A model generated the notes under the pieces. It was not told the DNA's origin and ran no database searches. It saw only the letters and a list, made by a program, of their open reading frames with translations. The position numbers and the translations under genes are program-made. From Phlebotomus papatasi (taxonomy: Eukaryota; Arthropoda; Insecta; Diptera; Psychodidae): a stretch of DNA of 64,000 nucleotides. Each line of letters starts with the position of its first letter. The first letter of the stretch is position 1. The stretch covers positions 43,348,712-43,412,711 of the forward strand of contig NC_077224.1 of the NCBI RefSeq assembly GCF_024763615.1, written 5' to 3'. Positions 8,701-20,223 of this stretch are shown in pieces.

Positions 8701-10648
8701 GCTGTTCTATCATTGGGATAGTGTTTGCCTTATTTTTCTCATGAGCTTATTCACAGGTCTTGATTTTTAAATTCTGTTTATCTCAAATTTAACATTATTT
8801 AATCTTGGCTTCTAGGACTTGGCATAGTTCACAAATGCTGTGCCATTAAGCTGCAATGGTTCAACCAGCAATGGACTATATTCCTGAATGAATCAGAAGT
8901 ATTTCGGGCCTTCTGGATCCCGTTTCAACGCTGAAGTATCAGACCACCCATTTGCATTCGGATTTCGATCTTTATTAGTATCATCCATATCATAGAGTAT
9001 CTCGACTGAATTATAAGTGTTACGTGTAAATTTTTGCATATCTGAATCGAAGTGACTTTTAGCTAATTCTATGCTGATTATTAGCATTTTTTATGCATTA
9101 CAATTGCTTTTGTGATTGCATTTGACCAATATTCATGGAAATTTATGAAAATCAATATGCGATTGTGGAATAAAGCCTGTACAAGGGTGAACTTGAGCTT
9201 GTGTCTGAGTTGCCCAACAAATGGCCGGGGCCAATGAAAAAATTATACATTGAGGGTGGAAATGTACGATCCAATGCATAAAATGTTAGTGGTCACATTC
9301 ACATTCGTGTTTATCTACAATATCCAACCCCTTTAATCACCACCCACAGCCAATGAAATGGGCAATTTTATCACACCATCGATCGACCAGACAGCCAATG
9401 TTGAGTCCCTGACCATTTTTGGTCCTACAATATCCATCCTGATGCTCTGGCTATTGCCATTTATTATTGCAGAGGAATCTTTTGTGCCTCTCGATTAGCC
9501 CATACGCACTCAAAATGCTGAGATTCATCGATTGCGTAGTGAAAGGGGGGGTTGAAATGCGAGATGCTGCAATAAAAGTGTTCATATTGATGGTCAAGTC
9601 AATTAATCACTGGGGGATTTTATGAGTATTGGGTATCAACTCAGTTCTTTACGATGAGGAATTCACAGGGAAAATTGGAGACTTGTGCTTTGTAAGGGGA
9701 AAAACCAAGGGGAATATTGTAAATTAATTTTTCCTCCATTGAAAATAACACTCTGTCACAGATGTTGAGTCAATTTTTCCTTTTACACTCTACCATTGTT
9801 CTCTAAATCCTGGATATTTTTTACCATCCCTACCCTTACCCTAAAATCCGCGCCAATTTTTCCACCCTCAAGGGATACTCTATTATCCCACTTTGGCGCT
9901 CTATCGCCACACAATTTTCCACTCGTGAATGTTGTTTTTTTTTCTTCATTTCATTCCTGGTTATTTATATTCCAACCCATAGATTTTTTTCCACTATATG
10001 GTGATTGTCCCACGGGAGAATCACCACCCATATATGACAAATCATCTTCACTTGTATTCATATGCGCGCCATTCTATGTAGTAGAAGGACTTTATAGCTC
10101 ATTAAACATTTTCTCGCAATATCCCATAATTCATTGCAACAGATGTGAACGCGAATTAACTTTCTCTCTTTCTCTCTCTCCCTTTTTGTTACCAATTTCT
10201 TTTCATTTTTCCTATTTATCACCCAACATGGATTTTTCTCCCATCTAATAATAAATTTTAGAAAATAACTGCTTGAAGAAAAACCCCATTCCAAGTGCAA
10301 TTGACACTCTCCTGGGGATTTTTCAGGCCTCTTCTCTCTCTCGATTATTGAGAAAAATTGCTCATTCTAAATTACCCGGATGCTGCATGAATCCTCTATG
10401 TACACTGTGAAAATGCCTCTGTAACAGGATAATTTAAAAGCAATTAGTGAAATTCAATATAAGGGTTGAAATACATTGACCGTCAAATCTTTAACCTTAT
10501 GCTGCAAGTAGACTTATTCAATTAGTCAAATTTAATCGAAAGAGAGGCCATCTAATTCAGTCGCTTAAATTTTGGATTTATTTTTTTTCTTAATTAAAAA
10601 AATGTGTTTATTGACTTGAAAGTAAAATATAAAAAGGACAATGCATTA
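8701..10648. other. Unique non-coding island
   Basis: This is a higher-GC, apparently single-copy segment, most distinctive from 9,100 to 10,350. The 150-codon open frame at 9,796-10,248 (+) is rich in Phe, Ser and Pro because the strand is pyrimidine-rich (CTCTCTTTCTCTCTCTCCC near 10,160). It has no domain and is opposed by another frame on the - strand, so I do not call a gene. Islands like this within a large intron are candidates for regulatory DNA; that is inference. Confidence 0.45.
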
Positions 10649-11002
10649 GGGCCTTGACAGACCTGAGGATTAGCCGAGAGACGGCTTAGGGCACGGGCAT
10701 GACGTTTCCTATGCTTCCCATATGTTTCTAGCGAGCCGAAAAAACTTTTGAGTTTATTAGCTGTTTTCTGTCATTGTAGAATGAATTAGCAAAAAATACA
10801 AATACAAAATAAAAGCCAATTTAATATTGAATAGGCAACCGAAAACCCCCAATTAGTAACCTACGTAGTTTTGTAGATATTTTGTGAAATATGTACGAAA
10901 ACAGGGAAAAATTTACACTAAAACCGGTCGCATTTTTCAGAGTTAATGTCAACCCCCTGGCTTAGGGTTGTCTCTCGGCTTAAGTCGTAAGTGTGTCTAG
11001 TC
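10649..11002. mobile_element. Harbinger-like MITE (GGGCCTTGACAGAC family), longer copy
   Basis: The left end is TTA|GGGCCTTGACAGACCTGAGG and the right end is a decayed complement ending near 11,002 before TAA. AGCCGAGAGACGGCTTAG at 10,672-10,689 is mirrored by CTTAGGG...CTCTCGGCTTAAG at 10,961-10,983. The 270-bp interior is unlike the short copies at 7,428 and 46,342 and has no open frame. Confidence 0.65.
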
Positions 11003-11604
11003 TAAGGCATAATGGACAAAACGATTCAACCTTTCCCCACAAATAAGATCTATACCATCGCATAGTCCATATTTGTGTAACTCGTGTAACTCAACAACAA
11101 TTATTGTGGTAAAAAGGCAAATAAGATTATCATTGTAATCTTTTCTCGAAACTTGATTTAATAATACATGATTTTAATTAAACTGAATTATATTTCGATT
11201 TTAGTGCTCGTTTTTTTTAATTATATTCCTTTCTTTTCTTTCTAGGTGAGTTTATTTTATCGTCTTCACTGTAATTCATATTCACATCTTGAACCTGAGA
11301 GAGTGTTAAAGAATGATGAATGCATCATAGATTTATAATCAACAAAATTCCCAGTAAGTTTATGCATTACAAACATGTTTCAAATCACAAATTAATCATC
11401 CTAGAAGTTCCATTTAGAGAGAATTAATTACAAGACAAAAAATACTTAATATTATATATTTAAAGATGCCCTAATATTCTTACGTAAAATTCATTTGAGT
11501 TTATCGTAACGACTATGTGGAGATTCAATTGGGAGAATAAAATAGAGAAAAGCCGGCGATTTTCAGTGATTTTTGAACGTTTTTTTTTTTGTTTGAACAG
11601 TTTA
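11003..11604. other. Unique intronic segment around the first recursive splice site
   Basis: This AT-rich single-copy sequence contains the ratchet site described separately at 11,245/11,246. No coding frame follows the site: the + strand downstream has stops in all frames within a short distance, so it is not the start of an ordinary long exon. Confidence 0.5.
11210..11252 (+). promoter_or_regulatory. Recursive splice (ratchet) site 1
   Basis: A branchpoint-like TTTAAT near 11,217 and a dense pyrimidine tract (TTCCTTTCTTTTCTTTCTAG) are followed immediately by GTGAGT at 11,246-11,251. A 3' acceptor fused to a 5' donor with no exon between them is the signature of recursive splicing (zero-nucleotide exon), known from long introns of Drosophila and vertebrates. 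A splice at 11,245 would regenerate a donor for the next step. The strand is + and no matching site is seen on the - strand. Function is inferred; there is no transcript evidence here. Confidence 0.8.
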
Positions 11605-12460
11605 GTGGAAACTGGGGCAAAAAGTCACAAATCGAAAAAATCAAAATTCAATATCTCCCAAGATCAATAAGATAGTGGCTTAAATTTTTTTCCATAGATA
11701 GCTTCGATAGACCTTCTTCGATGTAGTATGTTTCTTCGAATTCGAACAAGGAGTTTAGAAAATAAAAAATATCGAAATTTTTAGCCCTATTTCTGAAATA
11801 CTTTCCTTGAAAAATATATCAATTATTGCCTACTTATTATTCAAAATTTATGAACTGCGGTGGTTAATTCCTAATGATTGGGATTCTTTGAATACTAAGC
11901 CGCTATCTATTTTAGAATTTCACAAAGATTCTTTTCTCAAGAAATCTTTTTATTGAAAACGACCACTTGGGGTAAAAAGTAACAAAAGGTATGGAGGAAA
12001 AATAAGAAAAACCGAAGCAATTTCTGATGTCTCACGGAGAAGTCTCATCAATATCATGTGTCGTTGCTTGTTGTTTGCATTGGTCAAACGATTTGCAGTC
12101 TCTCGTGTGTTTTTTTTCTAAAATAGCCTGAAAAGCGTTTTTCTCGTTCAGATATTGAAAACAGTGTTTTACAAAGTTGTAGAGGAATAAATTTCCCATG
12201 AAAATATGTAATCGAGGTATTTCTTTTAAAATTTACGGGAGCCTGTAACAAAGCGAATCAAAATGCGCTAAAATCCAATGCCTGATACTTATTTGCCCCA
12301 GCATTTTTGAGAATGGTCACAAAATTACCTAATGACTTTCATAAAGTTGTAGATCGGTAAATTTCCTATGAAACTGCGCTAATTAGGAATTTTGGAGGTG
12401 CTCGGGAACCTAGTAAAAAAAATAAAATATCTATTTTGTGACTTTTGCCCCAGTCTCCCT
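11605..12460. mobile_element. TA|GGGGAGACTGGGGCAAAA element, complete copy
   Basis: Terminal repeats share ACTGGGGCAAAA and GTCACAAA: left end at 11,605 after TTTA, right end CAGTCTCCCT before TA (12,461-12,462). The left half aligns with 4,750-4,931 plus 5,802-6,044. The right half (12,050-12,460) contains two AAAGTTGTAGA sub-repeats. It is 856 bp with no open frame, so non-autonomous. Confidence 0.8.
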
Positions 12461-12462
12461 TA

Positions 12463-12767
12463 CTTAATAATCATTAGGGATTGGATATATCGCACGGTTT
12501 AGCCTTTAGGTCGGTAACAAAATTGATAGAGAAATGAATGAAATCCGGATATCATTATTCTTCCAATTTCGATATTTAAGATCCAAATACGATAAAGTAG
12601 AGGCTACATTTCGCAATATTTTTTTTTCGCAAAGTTTCAATTGAAGTCTGAATTAACTCATTATACTGACCACTTAATGCAAAGGGTTAATTCAACACGT
12701 GTTATGGGTTGAATATCAATATAAAGTTTATTCAATTTTATATTAAATTTATTCCAATACCTAAGGG
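12463..12767. other. AT-rich spacer, nothing recognised
   Basis: No repeat copy or structure was seen. Confidence 0.4.
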
Positions 12768-12987
12768 GATATAGTAACTTATTCTCGATAGTATCGACTG
12801 TCGAATTTGTAAAATGTAATCGATAGATGCACTTTTTGTAGATTATATAAATGTTTATGAACCGTCAAATTCTTTTAAGTGGCCCAACAATGCGTAAAAA
12901 GTCGGGATCATTTTAATCCAACATATATAGATTTATCGATACTACCGGTTCGATAGTATCGAAAAGTTTTCATTCCACCCACCCCTG
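12768..12987. mobile_element. Possible degraded hAT-like MITE
   Basis: The right end reads as CAGGGGTGGGTGGAATG on the - strand, a hAT-type start. TTTTCGATACTATCGA next to it is mirrored by TTCTCGATAGTATCGAC at 12,783-12,799 on the left. The outermost left end is too diverged to define and no 8-bp duplication is clear. Confidence 0.4.
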
Positions 12988-14700
12988 CGTCTTAATTATT
13001 CTTTTATAATTTAATTCGTATAATGCCAATCAATTAAGATTTAAACCCTGTCCAAGGGTAAATTTAAGCACGTGCTTAAATTTTGACAAGCCCAAGCAAT
13101 TCAAATCAATGCCATGTAGTTCTATTTTAGGGGTAATTTCTGATATTTTGCAAACTTTCCAAAACTGTTTCCCTTTAAAATTCCGCTTAAACTTCTCACA
13201 CTTCCTCAGTCTCCCCATTTGGGAACCACATGAAACGATATTAAATAATCTTTGTCGCCCATTTTGATCGATTCCCACCCATCGAGGGATAAATTTTTAA
13301 TTCACCCTCTAGAGCTGGGGGTTTTCGATGGGATGAAAATGAGCGTGGCGTGAAATCAAAGTACTAAGGCTAGGGGTGTATATGTGTGAAAAATCCTCAT
13401 GATTTATCGCTGAAAAAAATGGTGGTGGTTGTTACAAAATGCAATGAATACCGATGCCAACAAGCCAGGTAATTCCATGGAGGACTTTTGAGGTGACTCG
13501 CCTGGATTTTTTTCACTGTTCCCCCCCGTTTCAGGGGCCCAGAGGAGTGCGAAAATGCGCACTGGGAAATTTTAATGTCATTTGCATAGTGTTTTCTGGT
13601 CGGGAAAAGACCATGAAGCTGAGGTCCAATGATGGAGATGAAAAGTGTGAAAAGGAGAAAGAGAAAAGCCTGAAAATTAAAGTATGATAAATTCCTTCAA
13701 AAAAAAAAAAATAGAGGATTTTCTCAATGATGAGATTGCGAAATGGACCTTGGAGTCTGGGGGGAGCTTTTGGGGGTGATACAGAAAATGAGCTTTTGCG
13801 GTGAAGGAATATAAAAATAAGAAGTATACCTTTCAACCTAGTCTCGTCATCATCAAACTTCCCCTTGGATGAGGCACAATATAAAAATATGATGAAGCCA
13901 CTTTTGAGATGTGCGTCTCAAGTATCACTCCCATTAACTTATTCACCATCATTTCTTCTCAATTTCGCATTTTTCCCCGGCTTTTTTTTTTCCTTGAGCT
14001 CCCCTCCGCGCTTGAGGAGTCTAATTCTAATACGGGAAATCTTCACCCGAAGCGTCTAAGAAGAGCCGTAATCTTTTTTTTTTGACTCTCGATGTGACTC
14101 AATCTCTTCTGGTGGGAATATTAACGCTATTGAGGCATCCAAAACCCCATCAAGGATCCCCCTCAGCACTTGTCTTTCTATCAAAATTTACATACCACGG
14201 AGGGTTGTAAGGAGGGGCTTCCCAATTTTCCATCGTGATCTTGTCGAAGATGGTGGCAAACGCAGAAATTGATGTTGATAAGAAGAGATGAAAGTCGGAG
14301 AGGGTTTTTCCTCGTGGAAACAGTTTCACAGAGGACTAAGACATTAATTCGCGAACTTTCGCACTCAAACTCCTTCCTTATATGCCCTGATTCTGTCAGG
14401 GCATGGGGGCTAGGAGGGTGGGATTAAAATAGGCTCATGGTAGAATTTCAATGTGAAGATGTTCGCGAGAGGTTGTTTCCTTCAGACACATTTGGAATTT
14501 CTAAATATCTAAATTTCCTCCAACCCTGCTAAATGGGGTCGGGAAGAGTTGGAGGATTGTATAGTTGGGAATAGGGTTGAGTGCGTAAGAAAGTTTTCTA
14601 ATGGAACTTCAAATGTTACATCTAATTTTACCCAGAAGATATTACAATGTATCAAGAAAGATTTTCCCAAGAGAGAGAGACAGAAAATGTTGTAATAGTT
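12988..14700. other. Unique non-coding island
   Basis: Single-copy, relatively GC-rich sequence with alternating purine and pyrimidine tracts. Frames of 77-101 codons at 13,454-13,687 (+) and 13,531-13,836 (-) overlap each other and are compositionally biased, so I do not call them genes. Short G-runs and GGGGGAGCTTTTGGGGGTG near 13,759 stand out but form no recognisable element. Confidence 0.45.
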
Positions 14701-15122
14701 TTTTTCGTAAATTGTTAAAAGTAAGGCTTAAGGGGTTCTTATTATTAGAACGAGTGATGGATCTTTTGGTATTTTGATCATTAGATTTTTGAATAAAAGA
14801 CTAGTACTGAAAGGCTTTTTTAACCTTTTTATTTTCTTATAAATATTTTATTTTATTTGACAACTTCTTTAGAAATTGAAAAAAATAATTACTCTTTTTA
14901 AAAAAAACTATTAATATTTTTATAAATATTAAAAGTATTTTAATTTAAAAAGAAACCAAAATTTGTAATTTTACTAAACTATTTTTAAATATTAGAATTT
15001 ATGTGTAAATTTCCATTTGACAAAAAATAATTTTTTTAATAACGAAATTATTTGGATATGGGAACTCTTTTATGTTTTTTTTTTTCAAAGTCATAACCGT
15101 CAGATTTTTAAGAATATACCAA
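14701..15122. other. Very AT-rich spacer
   Basis: Long A/T runs are present; no other signal was found. Confidence 0.45.
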
Positions 15123-15375
15123 CACTGAGAAAAATCCGAAAAAGTTAAAATAACATTCCGGAAATGATAATATTGCCCTGCAGTATTGATCTGAAATCGG
15201 TGTAAATATTATGCTTTTTAGGTGTATTAGGGCTTAAACTTACACTTTTTCATGTTAATTTTACCCTTGAAAAAGTGGAAAATTAACATTAAAAAATGTT
15301 GATATATTTTTACATCTAAAAAGTGTTAAATTTCTGAGGAAAAAATGTTAATCGCACCCTCTTTTTTTCTCAGTG
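15123..15375. mobile_element. CACTGAGAAAAA TA-type MITE, copy 2
   Basis: Inverted ends CACTGAGAAAAA and TTTTTTTCTCAGTG are present, and the full length aligns with 6,797-7,057. The flanking dinucleotides (AA and AC) do not form a clean TA pair here, so the insertion is probably older or its flanks have mutated. Confidence 0.8.
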
Positions 15376-15439
15376 ACTGTAGATATGTTAGCTTTACTAG
15401 TTAGCACAATTTAAAGATATTTAAAAATTAATTTTAAGC

Positions 15440-15535
15440 ATTAAGGGATTTCCCATCTTATACATCCCGGAGGTTAGAGTCTACGCTAAGACGGCGATGG
15501 TCGCATGGGAAGCGGGACCATAAAAAAAAACAGAG
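15440..15535 (-). repeat. Unclassified dispersed repeat (CGCCGTCTTAG family)
   Basis: Read on the - strand, the order CGCCGTCTTAG, ACTCTAACCTCCGGGATGTA, GATGGGAA matches the + strand at about 37,600-37,660 (CGCCGTCTTAGTG, GATCAACCTCAGGAGTGAATA, AATGGGAA). The two copies are diverged and in opposite orientation. A poly-A run follows on the + strand at 15,522. I cannot assign a superfamily. Confidence 0.5.
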
Positions 15536-17676
15536 ATGACAATAAAATTTAATTCAAATTCAGTCCCAATTTCGAGTTCTTAAAGAGAATTCAGTGTAAT
15601 ATTATAAATATGTAGATCAATGTTCGGTAAGGTGTAGCTAGTATACATATACATATTACAGAAAACTTAAGTTTACTGAATAAAAAAAAATAAATAAATA
15701 ATATAAAATATTTAACGTTTACGAGAAAAATTCTGGGTAATGTGATGACCATGTCACATATAAGATTAATACTTTCTGAACTGCGAAAATGCCAACAAAG
15801 GATAGCAAATGTTTTATCTTGCCTCTCTCTTGTGTTTCGCTCGAAAACTGACCGAATTACAGTTGGCACGCATGGAAAATTGCTCGAATTGCCTGTAGTA
15901 CGATTCAGAAAGCAATTAATACGAACAGTAATATCTTACTCATCGTATTATTCCACTATAGTGTACTCTTTCTTACACACGTGATACTGCATTTGAAATT
16001 TTGTATACTATATACCTCTCTCTCCGGCTTTTTCTTAATATTTATATTAATCTTATATGTGACATCACGGTGAGAATCCCGAACAATCTAATCAGGAGTT
16101 GTCAGAACTGTAAATTGGTTTGTCCAGAATTCTGCTCTACCCGAAATTCAAAATTAACCCTTGATTGTTGTCAAAACTAATACAACAAGTAAGCAATGTG
16201 TAAAATCTACCCTTTTCAAACTTGTATTTTTAGCAGTATAGCGTACAAAATTGTTATAGGAAGGTGTCGGATTCAGCAGCGGAAACTGCAAAAGCTCAAT
16301 ATCTCGTGGTATCCTCTTACGCTTTGGCAAAATATCTTGGATCCCATGAGAGACAGAATGATACAACCCTTAGTATTTTATTGCGTGGAATGCCTTGTTT
16401 CATCTGTGGAGGCATTTGGTTATAGGGTATTACGCACAGTGATAGGGGGGTCTTGTTGGCATGCAGAGGGTGCAAATTGTGAGCATTTTCCTCGCTACAA
16501 TAACAGTAGATATTCCTATGTTCCACCAAATGTTACGTGCAATAATATTTGGTTTTCGACAACTCACCCACCATAGAGGGATGATATTTTGCCCCATACA
16601 AAAGGTTTGAGGGTGGAAAATTCAACTCAATTGCTGACTCTTTAAACGCACACACAGCATTTAACATTGCGACCAAGGGGTTTATCATTGATACACTCTT
16701 ACATTCCACCCATGGTATGAGTAACTTCAACCCTCGTTTTGTGTTCTTTTGAGGAGATTTTGGGGGCGGTGTGGAAGAAGGATGAGTGGATAAAGGGGGT
16801 TGAAATCACGTCATTTCAAGTGGATGAACATACACAAATGTCGACTTAAATATCTTCTCCTTTCTTGCTCATGGCAGATCTCATTTCCACCAACATACAC
16901 GTTTCAAACTTCGCAGAGGGTGGCTTTCATCTTTCCTTCTTTCTTTTTTTCCGTGGGGTAGATGTTTGATTATTTTTATTATTATTTATACAATTTTTCC
17001 TCCTTCGACGAGAGAATCTCATTCAGTCTTGATCATCTCAAGTGCTCCTCATTGAGTCGTTTTCCTCGTCCGGGAAGGGATTTTCCTCGAGGGAGACAAA
17101 CATGCTCTTCTTCACCAAGGTGAAATGAAGACATTTTCTTCACTATGGGTTGAGACACAATTCCACAAAATACTTTTGCCAGAAGGGTAAGGGGGATGGA
17201 AGTGATACGAGATTGGAATAACAATCCAAATTTCGCACTCTTCTTGGCCCAAAAACTTTTCCGTCGCAATATTGCATGAAATGGCAAAATTATTCCACGA
17301 GGAAGAATAAAATCAAACACCAGGCATCCCATATAGTGACACATGGCACGAAGATAATAGCAAGTGAAAGCCACAAATGAGTGGTCTCCATGGTAAAAAT
17401 GGGAAGTATCAGAGGAGTGTCAAGTGTCACATCTCGTAAAAAAATCGATAAATTCAACCACCTGGATGTTGATGAGTTCCCTCAAGACAATACCTTTCTC
17501 CTTGAGGAATCTTTTCATCTCGTCTAGCTTTTCCGGCCACTGAATTTATCTCTGGTGACCTCTCAGCATAATAAACTCCTTTACTCCCTTTTTATTCATC
17601 TGACAAACACCATGTTGAGACAATTGACAAATGCGAAAGGTGGCCCATCTTCGTGGCTCGTGACCCCTTTGTCAAG
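15536..17676. other. Unique non-coding island
   Basis: Single-copy sequence with no sign of transposons. Several frames of 65-126 codons occur on both strands between 15,590 and 17,374. They overlap in opposite directions, lack a domain and have no splice-consistent neighbours, so I reject them as genes. Confidence 0.45.
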
Positions 17677-17679
17677 TAA

Positions 17680-17819
17680 AGGCCTCTACACATTGGGAGC
17701 AATTTTCATCAAAAATTGCATTTTTGACAGAATTTTGACGTTTCTGCCTACAGCACTGCAGCCAATTTCTTTCAAAAAAGCAATTTTTGACGAAAATTGT
17801 TCTCAATGTGTAGACACCT
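17680..17819. mobile_element. Harbinger-like MITE (AGGCCTCTACACATTG), TAA TSD
   Basis: Long inverted repeats, AGGCCTCTACACATTGGGAG and its near-complement at 17,800-17,819, continue inward through CAATTTTCATCAAAAATTGC. They are flanked by TAA (17,677-17,679 and 17,820-17,822). A 3-bp TWA duplication fits PIF/Harbinger. The 140-bp element nearly folds on itself. A diverged relative is at 45,882-45,965. Confidence 0.75.
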
Positions 17820-18772
17820 TAAAAGCAAAAAAAAAACCGTGGGAATATCTTCAAATTAGGATGAAATCCTTCGGTGTTACAGTCTCAAATAAAACTAAAA
17901 TAGCACTGGTATAAAAATGATACTTAGAAGACTTCTGCGTATTTCAATGATATGTTAAAATCTAATGTGGTCCCTTAGGGCCATTTTACTTTTAATACAG
18001 TATTTTTAGGAAGGTAGTATTGATTTTTTGAAAAAGAACTTCATATTTAATAGAATAGTTTTAGGTAGGGGAAAGTGACCATGCTTTATACTGTAAAATG
18101 ATGTCCAAGGTTTGTGATTATTTTCTGATTAACACAGAAACCGAAGCGATTCTTGCACTATGACAAAAAAATGTCTCACTTATTAGGTTCTTAATCCAAC
18201 CTCAAATAGTTCCTGGAAATCCTTACATTTTCCTCAAGAAGAAAATGGAAATTCAGTAGCGATTTTTATACAAGTTGGGTCCGGGGCCTTCCTGTATAAT
18301 AATTGATTCGACAATTCGGAGGCCCATTTTCACTGCAAAAAATTCACCGGATACAAAAAATTGCACATCAATATTTATACGGAACTCTAATCTATCTGCT
18401 TAAATCGTTTATATGACTGGTTTTTAGTTTTAAAATCACTCTTATGTAATTTTTCTAAGTCATGTTTTTATGACATTAGGGCGCTAGCGAAAACCATTTT
18501 TTCACTTTGAGTCCATGAAAATGTCATTCTGCAACCTTAAAATTCAGGCAACAGGGTTGAAGATTATGTCAATTGTCGATAAAATTGGCTGATTTCAATA
18601 TGTGTAATTATGAAATCATCACATCTAATGATATAGTTGCCACATTAAAATTATCATTCATGGACCCTTCTTAGAATATAGGATGGACACAAGTAGAATT
18701 TATGAATTTATCACTACCAGGAAATAGACGGAGACACTGAACCTTTCTTGATTTTCACAATTTTATTCTCTA

Positions 18773-18806
18773 CGACGTTTCGAGGATGGATGTCCTCTTC
18801 ATCAGG
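18773..18806 (-). ncRNA. Hammerhead-ribozyme-like core, left arm
   Basis: Read on the - strand, this is the mirror of the motif at 18,939-18,972: CTGATGA, a GAGG/CCTC helix II with 8-nt loop, then GAAAC and GTC. All invariant core bases of the hammerhead are in place and stem III is minimal, as in Penelope-like elements. Cleavage activity cannot be judged from sequence; such minimal forms often need dimerisation. Confidence 0.65.
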
Positions 18807-18938
18807 TATCGAATATGGAGTATATCGATTCTGTGTCGGTCAGTCGAATGGTGAACATCACAGATCAATTTGTGATCAAAGTTCAAGTGCAGTGTAACAA
18901 CTCCCACCTGTACGTGATTTTCCCTGCCATATTCGATA

Positions 18939-18972
18939 CCTGATGAAGAGGACATCCATCCTCGAAACGTCG
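18939..18972 (+). ncRNA. Hammerhead-ribozyme-like core, right arm
   Basis: CTGATGA (18,940-18,946) is followed by helix II GAGG (18,948-18,951), loop ACATCCAT and CCTC (18,960-18,963), then GAAAC (18,964-18,968) and GTC (18,969-18,971). This order matches the conserved core of hammerhead ribozymes with a minimal stem III, as described for Penelope-like retroelements. Its partner on the other strand lies 166 bp upstream. Confidence 0.7.
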
Positions 18973-19401
18973 TAGAGAATAAAATTGTGAAAATCAAGAA
19001 AGGTTCAGTGTCTCCGTCTATTTCCTGCTACATTCTGTCGAACCGAAATTCTTCTTTATCACTACCCTCAAAAACAGTGTCCCCAAGTAAAAATATTTTT
19101 ACATAAATATTAGTACTGATGACCCCTCTATGTGCCTATGATAGTAGTTTTCGTGAACAGCGACATTAATTAAGAAATACTTATGAAATATCATGTATCG
19201 AAATTACAGTTTTGGGTCTATTTTTGATTTTTGCTTCCTGAAACTAGGAAAAAAGAGCTAGGATCCTAATTTTTTTAGGAAATGTGAGGCTTAGCACCAG
19301 CTATTGAAATATATTGCGATGAGTCATAACTATTGATTAACATAGGAAAAAAATAGTTATTATCAAGCTTGGATCGTATCAAGCATGGTCACTTTCCCCT
19401 A

Positions 19402-20011
19402 CTGCCCTTTTCTTGATTTTTGGTTATTTGAACATAATTAATGAACAAAAGCAAAAAATTGATATATATTTTAATATATAAAATATTGATATATATTTTA
19501 ATATATAAAATAAATATACCTTGTAAAGATCCAACCGAACAATGTATAAATTGGTATACAAATAAAGTATAAATTGGGCGTGACTTCCGAAAGGGACGGG
19601 TCATTTTCTAATAGTGCGTTTAATTAAATTAAAAAAATTTTGTCTTGATTTTCGATTTGTTTTTAAACGTAAAATTCATCTTTCAGAACTTTTTCTATTC
19701 ACATACTTAACTAATTCTTACTTCTTTTGGTATTTAAAACTTGTACAGGGGCGTGGCCTATTTTTTAAGAATAAACGCTTTGTACTAAATATGCTCTTCA
19801 CAAATCAAAATTTGAGGTTAATTTATTTTAAAGTTATTCTAACTTTTTATTAAGTAAAAAACAAAATCTAAATCAAATGAAGTATATAGTTCAGGAAAAA
19901 GGCGTGGCCTAAAATTATTCTCAAGTGTACCATTCTACGATTGTACAATATTGCAATTTTTAAACCTATGAACTTTTTTCTTACGTAAGAGATATCAAAA
20001 ATCTAAACGGA
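19402..20011. repeat. AT-rich spacer with a 27-bp tandem duplication
   Basis: At 19,459-19,512 a 27-bp unit (TTGATATATATTTTAATATA...) occurs twice in tandem. GGGCGTGGCCTA at about 19,749 recurs as GGCGTGGCCTAAAA at 19,901, a weak direct repeat. No gene is seen. Confidence 0.5.
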
Positions 20012-20013
20012 TA

Positions 20014-20221
20014 GGGGAAGTGGGATACCTTTGCATTAGGGAAACTTTGAAATTTGGATTTTTTCTCCTATTTTTAAATGAAACTTGACCTGATCATAAT
20101 TTAGCTCAAAAAACCAATTGAGAAGCTAAATTGTGTCATAAAAAGGCTCAATTCCATTTAAAAATGCGAAAAACATCCAGTTTCAAAGCAGTCCCAATTC
20201 AAAGGTGATCCTACTTCCCCC
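20014..20221. mobile_element. TA|GGGGAAGTGGGGCACC-family MITE
   Basis: GGGGAAGTGGGATACCTTTG on the left and CTACTTCCCCC on the right are flanked by TA (20,012-20,013 and 20,222-20,223). The interior aligns with 38,116-38,330. It is 208 bp and non-coding. Confidence 0.85.
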
Positions 20222-20223
20222 TA

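Larger units (their letters stand above)
18719..19054. mobile_element. Inverted pair of Penelope-like terminal fragments with 12-bp TSD
   Basis: Two 100-bp arms, 18,719-18,818 and 18,927-19,026, are near-perfect inverted repeats around a 108-bp centre. The insert is bracketed by the direct repeat TTTATCACTACC (18,707-18,718 and 19,055-19,066). The long pogo-like copy near 24,690 supplies the unoccupied version of the site. Each arm carries the CTGATGA...CGAAACGTCG block typical of Penelope-like retroelement terminal repeats. A head-to-head pair with little between fits a severely truncated Penelope-like insertion; the family call is inferred from that motif and the inverted layout. Confidence 0.75.
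18068..19399. mobile_element. Pogo-like non-autonomous element (GGGGAAAGTGACCATGCTT ends), short copy
   Basis: Inverted ends GGGGAAAGTGACCATGCT...TTCCCC are flanked by TA (18,066-18,067 and 19,400-19,401). Its two halves match, in reverse orientation, the two ends of the long copy at 24,359-26,973: 18,068-18,560 matches 26,500-26,973, and 19,067-19,399 plus 18,560-18,706 matches 24,359-24,850. It lacks the long copy's 1.6-kb interior, so it is an internal-deletion derivative. A 336-bp Penelope-like insertion sits at 18,719-19,054. No transposase is present. Confidence 0.85.

Noticed and set aside
9796..10248. 150-codon + strand frame
   Set aside because: It follows a pyrimidine-rich strand (Phe/Ser/Pro/Leu bias) with no domain and no splice context, and is overlapped by an antisense frame.
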